Positions 17,106 to 25,438 of a stretch of DNA of 64,000 nucleotides are shown piece by piece; the stretch's first letter is position 1, and each line of letters opens with the position of its first letter. The stretch lies in assembly GCF_018614585.1 (NCBI RefSeq), contig NZ_JAGGOI010000024.1:62001-126000 (forward strand), written 5' to 3'. Made by a program: the position numbers and the translations under genes. The notes under the pieces are model-generated. The model did no database searches. It was not told the DNA's origin and saw nothing but the letters and a program-made list of their open reading frames with translations. The DNA comes from Streptomyces sp. ISL-1 (GTDB lineage Bacteria; Actinomycetota; Actinomycetes; Streptomycetales; Streptomycetaceae).

Positions 17106-17861
17106 TCAGCTCCAGGCGTTGTTCTGGTTCTGGGCGTGGGCGCCCTGCTGACCCATGCCGTACTGCGCGCGCAGGCCCTGTCCGATCTCCGCGGCCTGTG
17201 GCGGCATGACCTCGCTGGGCTGCACAAGCGCGAAGCCCTGGCCGAGGAAGCTCAACTCCCAGCCCTCGCCGGTGTTGCCGCGCCTTCGGCGCACGCCGGA
17301 CGAGTGCGTCTGCGCCTGCATCTGGACCCGAAGTGCGGAGGACCAGGCGACGATCGCGTCGGCGTCGACACTGACGTACTTGTCCGGCGTGACCTGCATC
17401 ATCAGCGGCTGGCCCGAGGTCATCAGCGCGACCTTGCCGCGGCCGGAGATATTGAGCTGGTACTTACCGGAGCCAGAGATTCCGTACTGGCTGTCCACCG
17501 CTATGACCTCGGTGTGCAGCGTGGAGTCGAGCGCCAGGACGTAGGCGCTGTCGACCGTCATGCCCTCCTGGTCGACGTCCACGACATGGACGTACTGCGC
17601 GAGGTTGGCGAAGTAGACAGTGCCCTGCCCGGAGCAGCGCATCAGGTCCAGGCCCTCACCGGTGTTGGCGCGGGCCCGCCGCTGATTGTTCGTCTGGTAC
17701 TCGCCGTCGAAGTCGACAAGCCCCTGGTACGCGACCATGGCGCCCTTGCGGGCGAGGATGTCGTCATGACCGGTCAGCGCAACCCGCAGCAGTTGCGGGT
17801 TCTGCACGACGTACCGGTCCTGGGACTGCTGTTCCGTGTGGCTGAAAAGCGGACTCTGCAT
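17106..17861 (-). CDS. AIM24-family protein, third of three
   Basis: 251 residues with the AIM24/TIGR00266 beta-barrel fold: ILARKGAMVAYQGLVDF, GTVYFANLAQYVHVVDVDQEGMTV, VLALDSTLHTEV, then SGSGKYQLNISGRGKVALM and VSVDADAIVAWSSAL. The Gln/Asn-rich tail (QYGMGQQGAHAQNQNNAW) is low complexity. It is the last gene of a TerD-AIM24/AIM24/AIM24 cluster on one strand, with 20 bp to the previous gene. AIM24 proteins are of uncertain function and are often linked to tellurite-type stress genes or membrane organisation. Confidence 0.85.
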   Translation of the reverse strand: MQSPLFSHTEQQSQDRYVVQNPQLLRVALTGHDDILARKGAMVAYQGLVDFDGEYQTNNQRRARANTGEGLDLMRCSGQGTVYFANLAQYVHVVDVDQEGMTVDSAYVLALDSTLHTEVIAVDSQYGISGSGKYQLNISGRGKVALMTSGQPLMMQVTPDKYVSVDADAIVAWSSALRVQMQAQTHSSGVRRRRGNTGEGWELSFLGQGFALVQPSEVMPPQAAEIGQGLRAQYGMGQQGAHAQNQNNAWS

Positions 17862-17881
17862 GATGTGTTCTCGCTCCCCCT

Positions 17882-18562
17882 TCAGTGCCGGATCCGCAGG
17901 CGGTCGGTACTGTCCTCGCTCGGCTGTACGACGACGATGCCCTGGCCCGAGAAGGCCATCTGGTACGCCTCACCGCTGCCCCGCCCGACGAGCGAGGAGG
18001 CCTTGAAGCTGCGCTTCCCCTTCACCTTGAGGTTCGGGGACCAGGCGACAAGGGCGTCCGGGTCGACGTATGTCTCGTCCTCGCCACGACCGCAGTCGAC
18101 GACGATCGGGGTGCCGCGAGAGGTGAGGGCCACCCATCCGGTGCCCGAGATCTCCACGTTCCACAGGCCCTGGCCGGCGAACTTCGCCATGCCCTTGACC
18201 TTCTCAACGCCCCACTGGAGGTGCGCGTCGAAGGCCAGCAGATTGGTGCCGTTGACCGAAAGCGAATCGTTGTTGAGGTTGATGACGACGACGTCCGCGC
18301 CGTAGTCGGCGAGGTACAGCAGTCCGTCGCCGGAGCACTTCATGATGGGCGTGCCTTCACCGGTCACCCACTGGGAGGCGATCTGGCGGACGGCGGGCGG
18401 GTTCGGCTCGTACTGCACGAAGCCTTCATAGGCGACCATCGAGCCGGTGCGTGCGAACAGGTCCTGGCCACTGGCCATGGCGACCTTGAGCATGGTGCGG
18501 CCGTGGTTCTCCATCCTGGCCGCGGTCGGGGTCGGGGCGAAGCCCGCGAGTTGCTGGTTCAT
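17882..18562 (-). CDS. AIM24-family protein, second of three
   Basis: 226 residues, homologous to both neighbours. It has LFARTGSMVAYEGFVQYEP, GDGLLYLADYGADVVVINLN, LLAFDAHLQWGVEKVKGM, then GLWNVEISGTGWVALTSRG and YVDPDALVAWSPNL. GGGAG before the ATG, and only 14 bp after the TerD-AIM24 stop, so it is in one operon. It lacks the Gln/Asn tail of the third copy. It presumably forms homo- or hetero-oligomers with its neighbours; that is inference. Confidence 0.85.
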   Translation of the reverse strand: MNQQLAGFAPTPTAARMENHGRTMLKVAMASGQDLFARTGSMVAYEGFVQYEPNPPAVRQIASQWVTGEGTPIMKCSGDGLLYLADYGADVVVINLNNDSLSVNGTNLLAFDAHLQWGVEKVKGMAKFAGQGLWNVEISGTGWVALTSRGTPIVVDCGRGEDETYVDPDALVAWSPNLKVKGKRSFKASSLVGRGSGEAYQMAFSGQGIVVVQPSEDSTDRLRIRH

Positions 18563-18576
18563 TTCTTCGGGCTCCC

Positions 18577-20187
18577 TCAGACCTCGTACGGCTGGACGAC
18601 GATGAAGTTGCCGGGGGCGCCCCGGAACTGGAGGTTGACGGTCTCTCCGCTGTGCCCCGGGTACGCGTTGCGCCGCAGCCGGACCTGACTGGAGAGGATC
18701 ACCTGGGACGCCGACGACCAGGCGACGACGGCATTGCAGTCGGCGAAGGTGGTCGGTGTGACCGGGAGGACCACGGGGATACCGTGGGTCTTCACGATGA
18801 CCGTGCCGGTGCCCTGGAACTGCATGGTGAACAGGGCGCCGCCGGGAATGCCGTGGCCTTCGATCCTGCGGACCTCGTGCTGCAAGGACTCGTCGAACGC
18901 GAGGACGTTCTCCGCGGACACGCAGATGCCGTCACCCTGCAGCTCGATGGAGTGCAGATGCGCGCCGTCCTCGGCGAGGAAGACCTGGCCGCGGCCGGAG
19001 CAGCGCATCAGCTGCATCTCCTGGCCGGTCGCATTGCCGACGATACGCCCGGCGAAACCGGCGCCCTTGTAGCTGAAGTCGACCTTGCCCTGGTACATCA
19101 CCATGCTGCCCTGGCGAGCGAGGACGGGCGTGCCGCCCATGGTCAGATCGACCCGCATGAGCTGCTGGTTCTGCGGGGTCCAGCGCTGGCCGGTGGGAGT
19201 TTCGCGGTAGGGCTGCAGGGCGGCCTGCAGACCGGCGCCGGTCGGTGGGGCTCCCTGGGGAATGCCCTGCGGGACGCCCGGAAGCTGCTGTCCGTACGGG
19301 GATGGTGCCTGCTGTCCGTACGGCGAAGGCGCACCCGGCGGGGCCTGCCCCGGCATCTGGCCGGGGACTTGGCCCGGCACCTGGCCGTACTGAGGCGGCT
19401 GGGGCGGCTGTCCGTACGGCGTCATGGGAGCAGCGATGGTGGGCGCGGCGTGCATCTGCGGGTTGGGCTGCGCAGGGGCGGGGGCCGGCGCCGGGGCCTG
19501 GGCGGCCGGCGCTCCGAAGGAGGGCGCGGGCTGCGGCACTTGGGGCATTTGAGGCGCAGGTGGTGCGGCCGGTGCGCCGAACGCCGGGGGCGCGGTGGCC
19601 TGCGCGGGCGGTCCGAAGGACGGCGCGGCGCCCTGTGGCTGCTGCGCGGCCGGCTGCTCTTCGGCGACCTCGCCGCCGAAGTTCTTGAGCAGCGCGTCGA
19701 GTCCACCGTCGAAGCCCTGGCCGATGGCGGCGAAGCGCCACACGTCCTTCAGGTAGAAGTCGCCGAGCATCACGGCTCGCTCGGTGGTGAACTCCGAGCC
19801 GCTGAAGGCGTACCGTACGACCTCTTCGCCACCCGCGACGATGCGGATGTAGCCGGGGCCGACGTTCGACATCTGCCCCGCGCCGTCGATCGTCGCGGTG
19901 AAGGAGAGCCGGTGGATGTTCGCCGGAATGCGGTCGAGAGTGACGCGGAAGGACTGGGTGTCACCGGCCTGCGCGCCGAGCAGCTGGATGGACTCCTCGG
20001 GCGACTTCGGCTGGTTGAAGAAGATGAAGTACCGGTCGTCCGAGAGCTGCTCGTTGGCGTCGAGTCCGAAACAGCTGATGTCGAAGGTCAGCCCAGGAGC
20101 GGCGATCTGCACACCTACGTACAGATCCGTTCCGGGCGTGAGGTCACTGATCTTGGCCTTGTGGCCGCGTTGGAATTCCCTGGCCAT
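18577..20187 (-). CDS. TerD-AIM24 fusion protein
   Basis: 536 residues in three parts. Residues 1-185 are a TerD domain (KISDLTPGTDLYVGVQIAAP, GLTFDISCFGLDANEQLSDDRYFIFFNQPKSPEESI, ERAVMLGDFYLKDVWRFAAIGQGFDGGLDALLKNFGG), a calcium-binding family of tellurite and phage-stress resistance. Residues 190-335 are a Pro/Gln/Ala-rich flexible linker. Residues 335-536 are an AIM24 domain (PVLARQGSMVMYQGKVDFS, GQVFLAEDGAHLHSIEL, VLAFDESLQHEV, VPVTPTTFADCNAVVAWSSA). It is the first gene of the AIM24 cluster. The fusion argues that TerD and AIM24 work together, probably at the membrane or in stress signalling. The ligand is unknown. Confidence 0.9.
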   Translation of the reverse strand: MAREFQRGHKAKISDLTPGTDLYVGVQIAAPGLTFDISCFGLDANEQLSDDRYFIFFNQPKSPEESIQLLGAQAGDTQSFRVTLDRIPANIHRLSFTATIDGAGQMSNVGPGYIRIVAGGEEVVRYAFSGSEFTTERAVMLGDFYLKDVWRFAAIGQGFDGGLDALLKNFGGEVAEEQPAAQQPQGAAPSFGPPAQATAPPAFGAPAAPPAPQMPQVPQPAPSFGAPAAQAPAPAPAPAQPNPQMHAAPTIAAPMTPYGQPPQPPQYGQVPGQVPGQMPGQAPPGAPSPYGQQAPSPYGQQLPGVPQGIPQGAPPTGAGLQAALQPYRETPTGQRWTPQNQQLMRVDLTMGGTPVLARQGSMVMYQGKVDFSYKGAGFAGRIVGNATGQEMQLMRCSGRGQVFLAEDGAHLHSIELQGDGICVSAENVLAFDESLQHEVRRIEGHGIPGGALFTMQFQGTGTVIVKTHGIPVVLPVTPTTFADCNAVVAWSSASQVILSSQVRLRRNAYPGHSGETVNLQFRGAPGNFIVVQPYEV

Positions 20188-20295
20188 GCGTAACGACCGT
20201 CCCCCATCCCGAAATGTGAATGCGTCGCGTCAGGCTAACGGCTGCGTACGACATTGAGCCAAGCCGGTACACATTCGGTACAGGACCGTCGACAG

Positions 20296-20946
20296 TTACT
20301 CTCCGCGCGATGCGGGCAAGTGCGGCAGCCGGTCGGCGGCGACGACGCCCTCTAGATAGCCCCGCGCCCGCTCGGTGCGGGGATACGCCTCGAGGAGCCG
20401 CCAGAACCGCGGCCCGTGCCCCGGCACGAGGAGATGGGCGAGCTCATGGACGAGCACATAGTCAACGACGTACTCGGGCATCCCCTGCAGGCGGTGCGAG
20501 AGTCGGATGCTGCCCTCGGCCGGGGTGCAGGAACCCCAGCGGGTGTTCTGATTCGTCACCCATCTCACGGATGTCGGTCTTGCGCGTCCGTCGAAGTACT
20601 GAGCGGACAATCGCTCCGCGCGCTCGGTCAGTTCGGCGTCACCAAGGACGCGCTTGCTCTCCTGGGCGGCGAGTTTGTCGAGCATCACGCTGACCCAGCG
20701 CTGCTCCTCCGCCTCCGACATGCGGGCGGGGATGAGCACGATGGTCCGGTCGCCCTCCCGGTAGGCCGAGACCGTTCTGCTGCGCCGGGCGCTCCTGCGG
20801 ACCTCGACCGCGCTCGTCCCCGATCCGCGGGGCGGTCGGTTTGTCGCGCTGCGCTGTTGGCTTCCGGCGCTGTGCGGTGGGCCCTCGCCGACAAGGCCAG
20901 GGGGTGGGGTCTCCCCAGCGAAGCGAGTGGACGGATCGACGGACAC
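20296..20946 (-). CDS. YgjP-like/M48-type zinc metallopeptidase
   Basis: 216 residues. The zinc motif is in VVDYVLVHELAHLLVPGHGP (HExxH, with a further His in GHGPRFW), preceded by WVTNQNTRWGSCTPAEGSIRLSHRL, the WGSC segment of the YgjP/DUF45 family. The first 45 residues are Pro/Gly/Arg-rich and unconserved, so the GTG at 20946 may not be the real start. It is a cytoplasmic peptidase; the substrate is unknown. It lies upstream of the TerD gene on the same strand with about 110 bp between. Confidence 0.85.
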   Translation of the reverse strand: MSVDPSTRFAGETPPPGLVGEGPPHSAGSQQRSATNRPPRGSGTSAVEVRRSARRSRTVSAYREGDRTIVLIPARMSEAEEQRWVSVMLDKLAAQESKRVLGDAELTERAERLSAQYFDGRARPTSVRWVTNQNTRWGSCTPAEGSIRLSHRLQGMPEYVVDYVLVHELAHLLVPGHGPRFWRLLEAYPRTERARGYLEGVVAADRLPHLPASRGE

Positions 20947-21157
20947 GCCCCGACGTTACCCGCTGTGAGTGGGGGAAGTCCCGCCTCCGGGACGGGTCGA
21001 TCTTGATCCACTCCATGGCTTGCACCATTTGAACGACTAATACCCGGTGCCTGTGGATAACTTTTCACACACGTCGACGAGACCGTGCATTCTGACAACA
21101 GATCAAGCGGAGATATCCGGCACCGCTCAACGGTGGAAGTGGACGGGGGAAGTGGAT

Positions 21158-22306
21158 ATGCATCCGATGGTGAAACCTGCCCTCAGGCGGGCATGGCGGG
21201 AGCGGCAGACCGTGCAGTTCGGGGTGACTCCCGCGCATGCGGTGATGGTCGGCCCGGTGGACACGGCGACAGGCGCCCTGCTCGAGCTGCTGGACGGGAC
21301 TCGAGGGCTGCCGCTGCTGCGGGAGGAGGCGCGGGCGATAGGACTGCCGGACGGACAAGCGGACGCCCTGGTGAAGCGGTTGACGTCGGCAGGCCTGCTC
21401 GACGATCCGACGGCGGGCGGTCCGGCGGCCGATGCGTTACGGGCTCGGACCGGCGCTCTCGACCGGCTGCGCCCCGATATGGCATCGCTCTCCGTTGTCC
21501 ACCCGGAACCGGGCGGCGCTGCGGCGCGCATGGCGGCCCGGCGGGCGATGCGCGTCCAGGTCCGGGGCGCGGGCCGGGTGGGCGCGACGATCGCCGCGGT
21601 GTTGTCCGCCTCCGGGGTGGGCGGGGTCGAGGTGCTGGACGGCGGGTGTACGGAGCCGTGGGACGTGGCGCCCGGCGGGCTGCCGCCGGAGGCGGTCGGT
21701 GAGCGGCGCGACACGGCGGCCCGGCAACTGGTGCGGCGGCGGGCGCCCGACCGCCCGCCACGAGCGGCCGAGTCGGCGGCGGGTTCGGGCACGGGCGAGC
21801 CCGGCCTCTCACTGGTCGTGGCGGCGCCACGGGACGGGCTGGAGGCCTACGCGCCCGACCCGGCAGCGGCCGAGGACTGGATCGCCACCGGGACACCCCA
21901 TCTGTACGCGGGAGTTGTGGAAGCGACCGGACTGGTGGGGCCGCTGGTGCTGCCCGGCGGCACGCCCTGCGCCGGCTGTCTGGAACTGGGCCGGGCGGAC
22001 CGCGACCCGGGCAGGGCGAGGCTGCTCGCGCAGTGGCGCTCGGGCCGCCGGCGCAACGCTGTGCCGGCCTGCGATGTCGCCCTGGCCACGGCTGTGGCGG
22101 GATTGACCGCGGCGCACGCGCTCTCGTTCCTCGACGGAGAGCTGCCCGCGAGTACGGGAGCGCGGTGGGAGGCGTCACTGCCGCTGCTGGAGTGGCGTTC
22201 GGAGAGCGTCACGCCCCACCTCGACTGTGTCTGCAGCGCGTCGGGGAAGAGTGAGAGGGAGCACACCTCAGGATTCCACCCGCTGCACGAGACAATGGCC
22301 GGGTAA
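21158..22306 (+). CDS. ThiF/E1-like protein of unknown role
   Basis: 382 residues. A Rossmann start lies in the middle (VQVRGAGRVGATIAAVLSASGVGGVEVLDGG), as in ThiF/MoeB or the E1-like partner proteins of RiPP cyclodehydratases. The N-terminal 110 residues look like a winged-helix docking domain (ALLELLDGTRGLPLLREEAR, LVKRLTSAGLLDD). Cysteines occur as GTPCAGCLELG and, at the end, DCVCSAS, possibly a zinc site. The Arg finger and full ATP-binding residues of MoeB are not evident, so adenylating activity is doubtful. GGGGGAAGTGGAT precedes the ATG. No peptide precursor or cyclodehydratase is seen nearby. Confidence 0.75.
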   Translation: MHPMVKPALRRAWRERQTVQFGVTPAHAVMVGPVDTATGALLELLDGTRGLPLLREEARAIGLPDGQADALVKRLTSAGLLDDPTAGGPAADALRARTGALDRLRPDMASLSVVHPEPGGAAARMAARRAMRVQVRGAGRVGATIAAVLSASGVGGVEVLDGGCTEPWDVAPGGLPPEAVGERRDTAARQLVRRRAPDRPPRAAESAAGSGTGEPGLSLVVAAPRDGLEAYAPDPAAAEDWIATGTPHLYAGVVEATGLVGPLVLPGGTPCAGCLELGRADRDPGRARLLAQWRSGRRRNAVPACDVALATAVAGLTAAHALSFLDGELPASTGARWEASLPLLEWRSESVTPHLDCVCSASGKSEREHTSGFHPLHETMAG

Positions 22307-22371
22307 CCGCCGTCAAAGAAGTAACGCCGTCAGGCACACGCGGCACGGCTGTCTGGGATTTGGAGGGGCTC

Positions 22372-23736
22372 ATGTCTGATCTTCCCCGGAAGGCGGTCAC
22401 CCGGACCGCCAAGTTGGCCGCGCTGCCACTGGGCTTCGCCGGGCGTGCCACTTGGGGTCTGGGCAAGCGGATCGGCGGGAAGTCCGCGGAGATCGTGGCC
22501 AGGGAACTGCAACAACGCACGGCGGACCAGCTGTTCAAGGTGCTCGGCGAGCTCAAAGGGGGTGCGATGAAGTTCGGGCAGGCCATGTCCGTCTTCGAGT
22601 CGGCGCTTCCCGAGGAAATCGCCGGCCCCTACCGCGCGGCCCTCACCAAGCTCCAGGACGCGGCACCGCCGATGCCGACGCGTACGGTCCACGCGGTCCT
22701 GGCCGAGCGGCTGGGCGAGGAGTGGCGCGAACTGTTCCTCAGCTTCGAGGACAAGCCGTCGGCCGCCGCCTCCATCGGCCAGGTGCACCGGGCGGTGTGG
22801 CACGACGGGCGCGAGGTCGCGGTGAAAGTGCAGTACCCGGGCGCGGGGGAGGCATTGCTGTCCGATCTGACGCAGCTCAGCCGCTTTGCCCGGCTGCTGG
22901 GTCCGCTTATCCCCGGCATGGACATCAAGCCGCTGATCGCCGAGCTCCGTGACCGGGTGTCGGAGGAGCTGGACTATGAGCTGGAGGGACAGGCGCAGCG
23001 GGAGCATGCGGCGGAGTTCGCGGACGATCCGGATGTGCTGGTGCCGGATGTGGTGCACCAGTGCGACCAGGTGCTGGTGACCGAGTGGATCGACGGGATC
23101 CCGCTTGCCGAGGTGATCGCCGACGGCACGGACGAGCAGCGGGACCGGGCGGGCCAGTTGCTGGCCCGCTTCCTCTTCTCGGGCCCGGCCCGCACGGGGC
23201 TGCTGCACGCGGATCCGCACCCGGGAAACTTCCGGCTGCTCCCGGAGGACGACGGCGAGGGCTGGCGGCTCGGGGTGCTGGACTTCGGCACGGTGGACCG
23301 ACTGCCCGGCGGACTGCCGTCGACCATCGGCGAGTGTCTGCGGATGACGCTGGCGGGTGAGGCCGAAGGGGTCTACGAGCTGCTGTGCCTCGAAGGCTTC
23401 GTCAAGGAGGCCATAGAGCTCGACCCGGAGGCGGTGCTCGAGTATCTGGTGCCGATCATAGAGCCGGCGGAGTTGGAGGAGTTCACCTTCACCCGGAGCT
23501 GGATGCGCACACAGGCAGCCCGGATCGCGGATATCCGGTCTCCCGCACATCAGTTGGGAAAGCAGCTCAATCTGCCGCCCTCCTACCTGCTGATCCACCG
23601 GGTGACGCTGAGCACGATCGGGGTGCTGTGCCAGCTGAACGCGACGGTGCGGCTGCGGGACGAACTGGAGTCGTGGCTGCCCGGTTTCCTGCTGGAGGAC
23701 GAGGAGGACGTCACGGCGATCGAGGCGCAGGCCTGA
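22372..23736 (+). CDS. ABC1/UbiB-family atypical kinase
   Basis: 454 residues. The UbiB hallmarks are present: KGGAMKFGQAMSVFES (KxGQ motif), SAAASIGQVHRAVWHDGREVAVKVQYPG (Ala-rich loop and catalytic Lys), LLHADPHPGNFRLL (catalytic loop) and LGVLDFGTVDRL (DFG). The family binds ATP and supports lipid or quinone metabolism at the membrane. The ATG at 22372 follows GGAGGGGCTC; a TTG four codons upstream would overlap that ribosome site. It lies 65 bp downstream of the ThiF-like gene, perhaps in one transcript. Confidence 0.9.
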   Translation: MSDLPRKAVTRTAKLAALPLGFAGRATWGLGKRIGGKSAEIVARELQQRTADQLFKVLGELKGGAMKFGQAMSVFESALPEEIAGPYRAALTKLQDAAPPMPTRTVHAVLAERLGEEWRELFLSFEDKPSAAASIGQVHRAVWHDGREVAVKVQYPGAGEALLSDLTQLSRFARLLGPLIPGMDIKPLIAELRDRVSEELDYELEGQAQREHAAEFADDPDVLVPDVVHQCDQVLVTEWIDGIPLAEVIADGTDEQRDRAGQLLARFLFSGPARTGLLHADPHPGNFRLLPEDDGEGWRLGVLDFGTVDRLPGGLPSTIGECLRMTLAGEAEGVYELLCLEGFVKEAIELDPEAVLEYLVPIIEPAELEEFTFTRSWMRTQAARIADIRSPAHQLGKQLNLPPSYLLIHRVTLSTIGVLCQLNATVRLRDELESWLPGFLLEDEEDVTAIEAQA

Positions 23737-23792
23737 GGGGCCGGCGCCGAGGACCGGGAGCGCGACAACAGCCGGCGGTCAGCGGGAGGCGG

Positions 23793-23993
23793 TCACCACC
23801 AGGCCGAGTCGAGCCTGCCCTCGATCGCCCTGATGTTGGCGCGCGCGCAGTCGTCGCAGAAGAAGTGACGGGTGCCGTTCTCCACGGAGCAGGTCCAGGT
23901 GGGCGGTGGTCCCTCGGCGACGGCGCCGCAGTGGGAACACACGATGCTCTCGGGACCCGGCTGCACAGGGTGAGGAGTCTGCTGCTGATCCAC
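23793..23993 (-). CDS. 66-residue zinc-ribbon-like protein
   Basis: A small protein with two Cys pairs, VCSHCGAVA and FCDDCARANI, plus a WTC in between, suggesting a zinc ribbon. It ends GRLDSAWW. The start is a GTG at 23993 with no strong ribosome site, but the Cys spacing and family-like composition indicate a real gene. Function unknown; a small regulatory or adaptor protein is possible. Confidence 0.65.
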   Translation of the reverse strand: MDQQQTPHPVQPGPESIVCSHCGAVAEGPPPTWTCSVENGTRHFFCDDCARANIRAIEGRLDSAWW

Positions 23994-24042
23994 GTCGTGA
24001 CGATAGCCCCGTCGGGCACGGGTCGCGGGGACAACGCACCGC

Positions 24043-24070
24043 GGGGGCCGGTCCGTTCGGACCGGCCCCC
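24043..24070. terminator. terminator hairpin at the end of the wblC operon
   Basis: A 12-bp perfect stem, GGGGGCCGGTCC (24043-24054) and GGACCGGCCCCC (24059-24070), loop GTTC, 35 bp beyond the stop of the gene coupled to wblC. Confidence 0.7.
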
Positions 24071-24104
24071 GGGTCAGTGTGTGCTGTCAGTGCCTTGACC
24101 GCGG

Positions 24105-24461
24105 TCAGTTCATGACGGCCATGGCCAGTGCGCGGCGGGCACGCATCGACGCGCGCTCGGCACGGCGCTGCATCCTCCGGGCGGCGATCAGGCGCACGGC
24201 CTGGCGTTCCGCTTCGGCTTCCCGCAGGCGATCGTGCATATGCGCACGCGCCATGGCTTCTGGGATGAGTTGCATCTCACGGGTCCTGTTCTGGCGCGAG
24301 GCGTTCGCGCCGCTGGTGGTGACGTCCGGGGTGGCGGAGCCAGACGGCTCGCTGGTGGAAGAGGTCATTGGGGCCAGCTTCTGGGGATCGTGCGTGATGG
24401 GTCGGTCGATCGTTCCGGTGCGCAGCGGGGGTTTGGCCGTCCCCCAGGAAATGACACTCAT
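24105..24461 (-). CDS. hypothetical protein coupled to wblC
   Basis: 118 residues. The start ATG overlaps the wblC stop (ATGA), so translation is coupled. The N-terminal half is Ser/Thr/Pro-rich and probably disordered. The C-terminal half is a charged helix rich in Arg and Ala (MARAHMHDRLREAEAERQAV followed by RLIAARRMQRRAERASMRAR). No known domain is recognised. Sharing WblC's transcript means it should be induced by the same translation stress, so a role in ribosome or antibiotic response is a guess worth testing. Confidence 0.72.
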   Translation of the reverse strand: MSVISWGTAKPPLRTGTIDRPITHDPQKLAPMTSSTSEPSGSATPDVTTSGANASRQNRTREMQLIPEAMARAHMHDRLREAEAERQAVRLIAARRMQRRAERASMRARRALAMAVMN

Positions 24462-24826
24462 GCCATGACCGGGTTCTTGCGCGGGCGACCACGCGGCCGC
24501 TTGCGGGCGACGACCACACCCTGGACGAAGAGCTCTCCGCCCCAGACGCCCCACGGCTCACGCCGCTCCTTGGCGCCCGCAAGGCAGGCCTCCATCAGCG
24601 GGCAGGTACGGCAGAGGGACTTGGCGTACTCGACATCAGCCGGCGACTCGGCGAAGAAGACCTCCGGGTCATACGAACGGCAGGGGACGGGTACGCCCAG
24701 GTTCTCGATGGCGTCGTCGAGCGCGGTGAGCGTAGTGAGCGGAGTCAAGGTGGAGTCCTCCGTGAGGGCGGGCGGGGGGAACGTCTCGGAAGGCGGTACG
24801 GACGGGGCGTGCGCTTCGAGTTGCAC
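24458..24826 (-). CDS. wblC: WblC/WhiB7 antibiotic-responsive transcription factor
   Basis: 122 residues. It has the four iron-sulfur cysteines (VPCRSY, then LCRTCPLMEAC), the GVWGGE turn that contacts the sigma factor, and a C-terminal AT-hook RPRGRPRKNP, which together define WhiB7/WblC. Family knowledge: it binds SigA/HrdB region 4 and AT-rich DNA just upstream of -35, and activates intrinsic resistance genes when ribosomes are inhibited. The GTG at 24826 is preceded by GAGGAACGACACCACC. Upstream lie a leader ORF, an attenuator and a WblC-type promoter, so expression is set by attenuation plus autoactivation. The downstream gene is coupled. Confidence 0.95.
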   Translation of the reverse strand: MQLEAHAPSVPPSETFPPPALTEDSTLTPLTTLTALDDAIENLGVPVPCRSYDPEVFFAESPADVEYAKSLCRTCPLMEACLAGAKERREPWGVWGGELFVQGVVVARKRPRGRPRKNPVMA

Positions 24827-24931
24827 GGTGGTGTCGTTCCTCGTCTGGTCGGTCCGGCCTGTTGGCCGGGTGTCGGCTTGGTACCGGGTGCTTCATGTCC
24901 CGAGGCCCCTTCGCTCCGTCCGCCCCGTTCG

Positions 24932-24977
24932 GGGAAAACAGAAGGGCCGCGGATCCCGGGTGGGGTTCCGCGGCCCT
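24932..24977 (-). terminator. attenuator hairpin in the wblC leader
   Basis: On the minus-strand RNA, AGGGCCGCGGA (24967-24977) pairs with TCCGCGGCCCT (24943-24953), an 11-bp stem, followed by TTCTGTTTTCC (down to 24932), a U-rich run. It lies 22 bp after the leader ORF stop and 117 bp before wblC, the position of a ribosome-controlled transcription attenuator. Confidence 0.75.
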
Positions 24978-24999
24978 GAAGGCGCCGGCCTGATCTGGA

Positions 25000-25326
25000 T
25001 CAGGCTGGATCACTCCAGGGTTCGAGCCCACGGAAGGCCCACATCGTGTGGTGCTGCGTCTGCTGCTTCTTGGTGCCGGCACTGGCTGCCGCAAAGGCAT
25101 AGGCGCGAGCCTTTGCCGCTGCTACTGCTGCTTCCAGTGCCTTGGTCGGTCGCTCATTGCGCTCCCGGACGGGGAGTCCACCCAGACCGGAGACCGGAAG
25201 CACGGCAGAGATGCCGGACACACCGGTGCCGTTGAACGCCGCGGAGAAGCCGAGCGAGCAGGCGGAGACGACCGAGCGATCGGTCATTTTGGCGGTGCTG
25301 ATGAAGCTGGTCTTGATGCTGATCAC
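25000..25326 (-). CDS. wblC leader ORF (108 residues)
   Basis: A GTG start at 25326 with AGGAGG eight bases upstream. The product is MISIKTSFISTAKMTDRSVV..., with an Ala/Lys-rich middle (TKALEAAVAAAKARAYAFAA) and an end containing TKKQQTQHHTMWAFRGLEPW then SDPA. It lies between the predicted wblC promoter and the attenuator hairpin. WhiB7-type leaders carry an upstream ORF whose translation state decides read-through. This ORF is longer than the mycobacterial leader peptides, so it may also make a functional small protein. The last 30 residues are the most distinctive and are where a stalled ribosome would affect the hairpin. Confidence 0.72.
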   Translation of the reverse strand: MISIKTSFISTAKMTDRSVVSACSLGFSAAFNGTGVSGISAVLPVSGLGGLPVRERNERPTKALEAAVAAAKARAYAFAAASAGTKKQQTQHHTMWAFRGLEPWSDPA

Positions 25327-25438
25327 TGGAATCGCCTCCTCTCGGCGTCTAGAGGACCGGCCGGGGCCAGTCACGCGTATTCGGATAAGTACAGCACGAG
25401 GACAGGGCTTCAGAGAAGTCGCTGTTCCCGTGGTTAAG

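Noticed and set aside
21158-22306. RiPP biosynthetic cluster around the ThiF-like gene
   Set aside because: No precursor peptide, cyclodehydratase or dehydrogenase seen within several kilobases.
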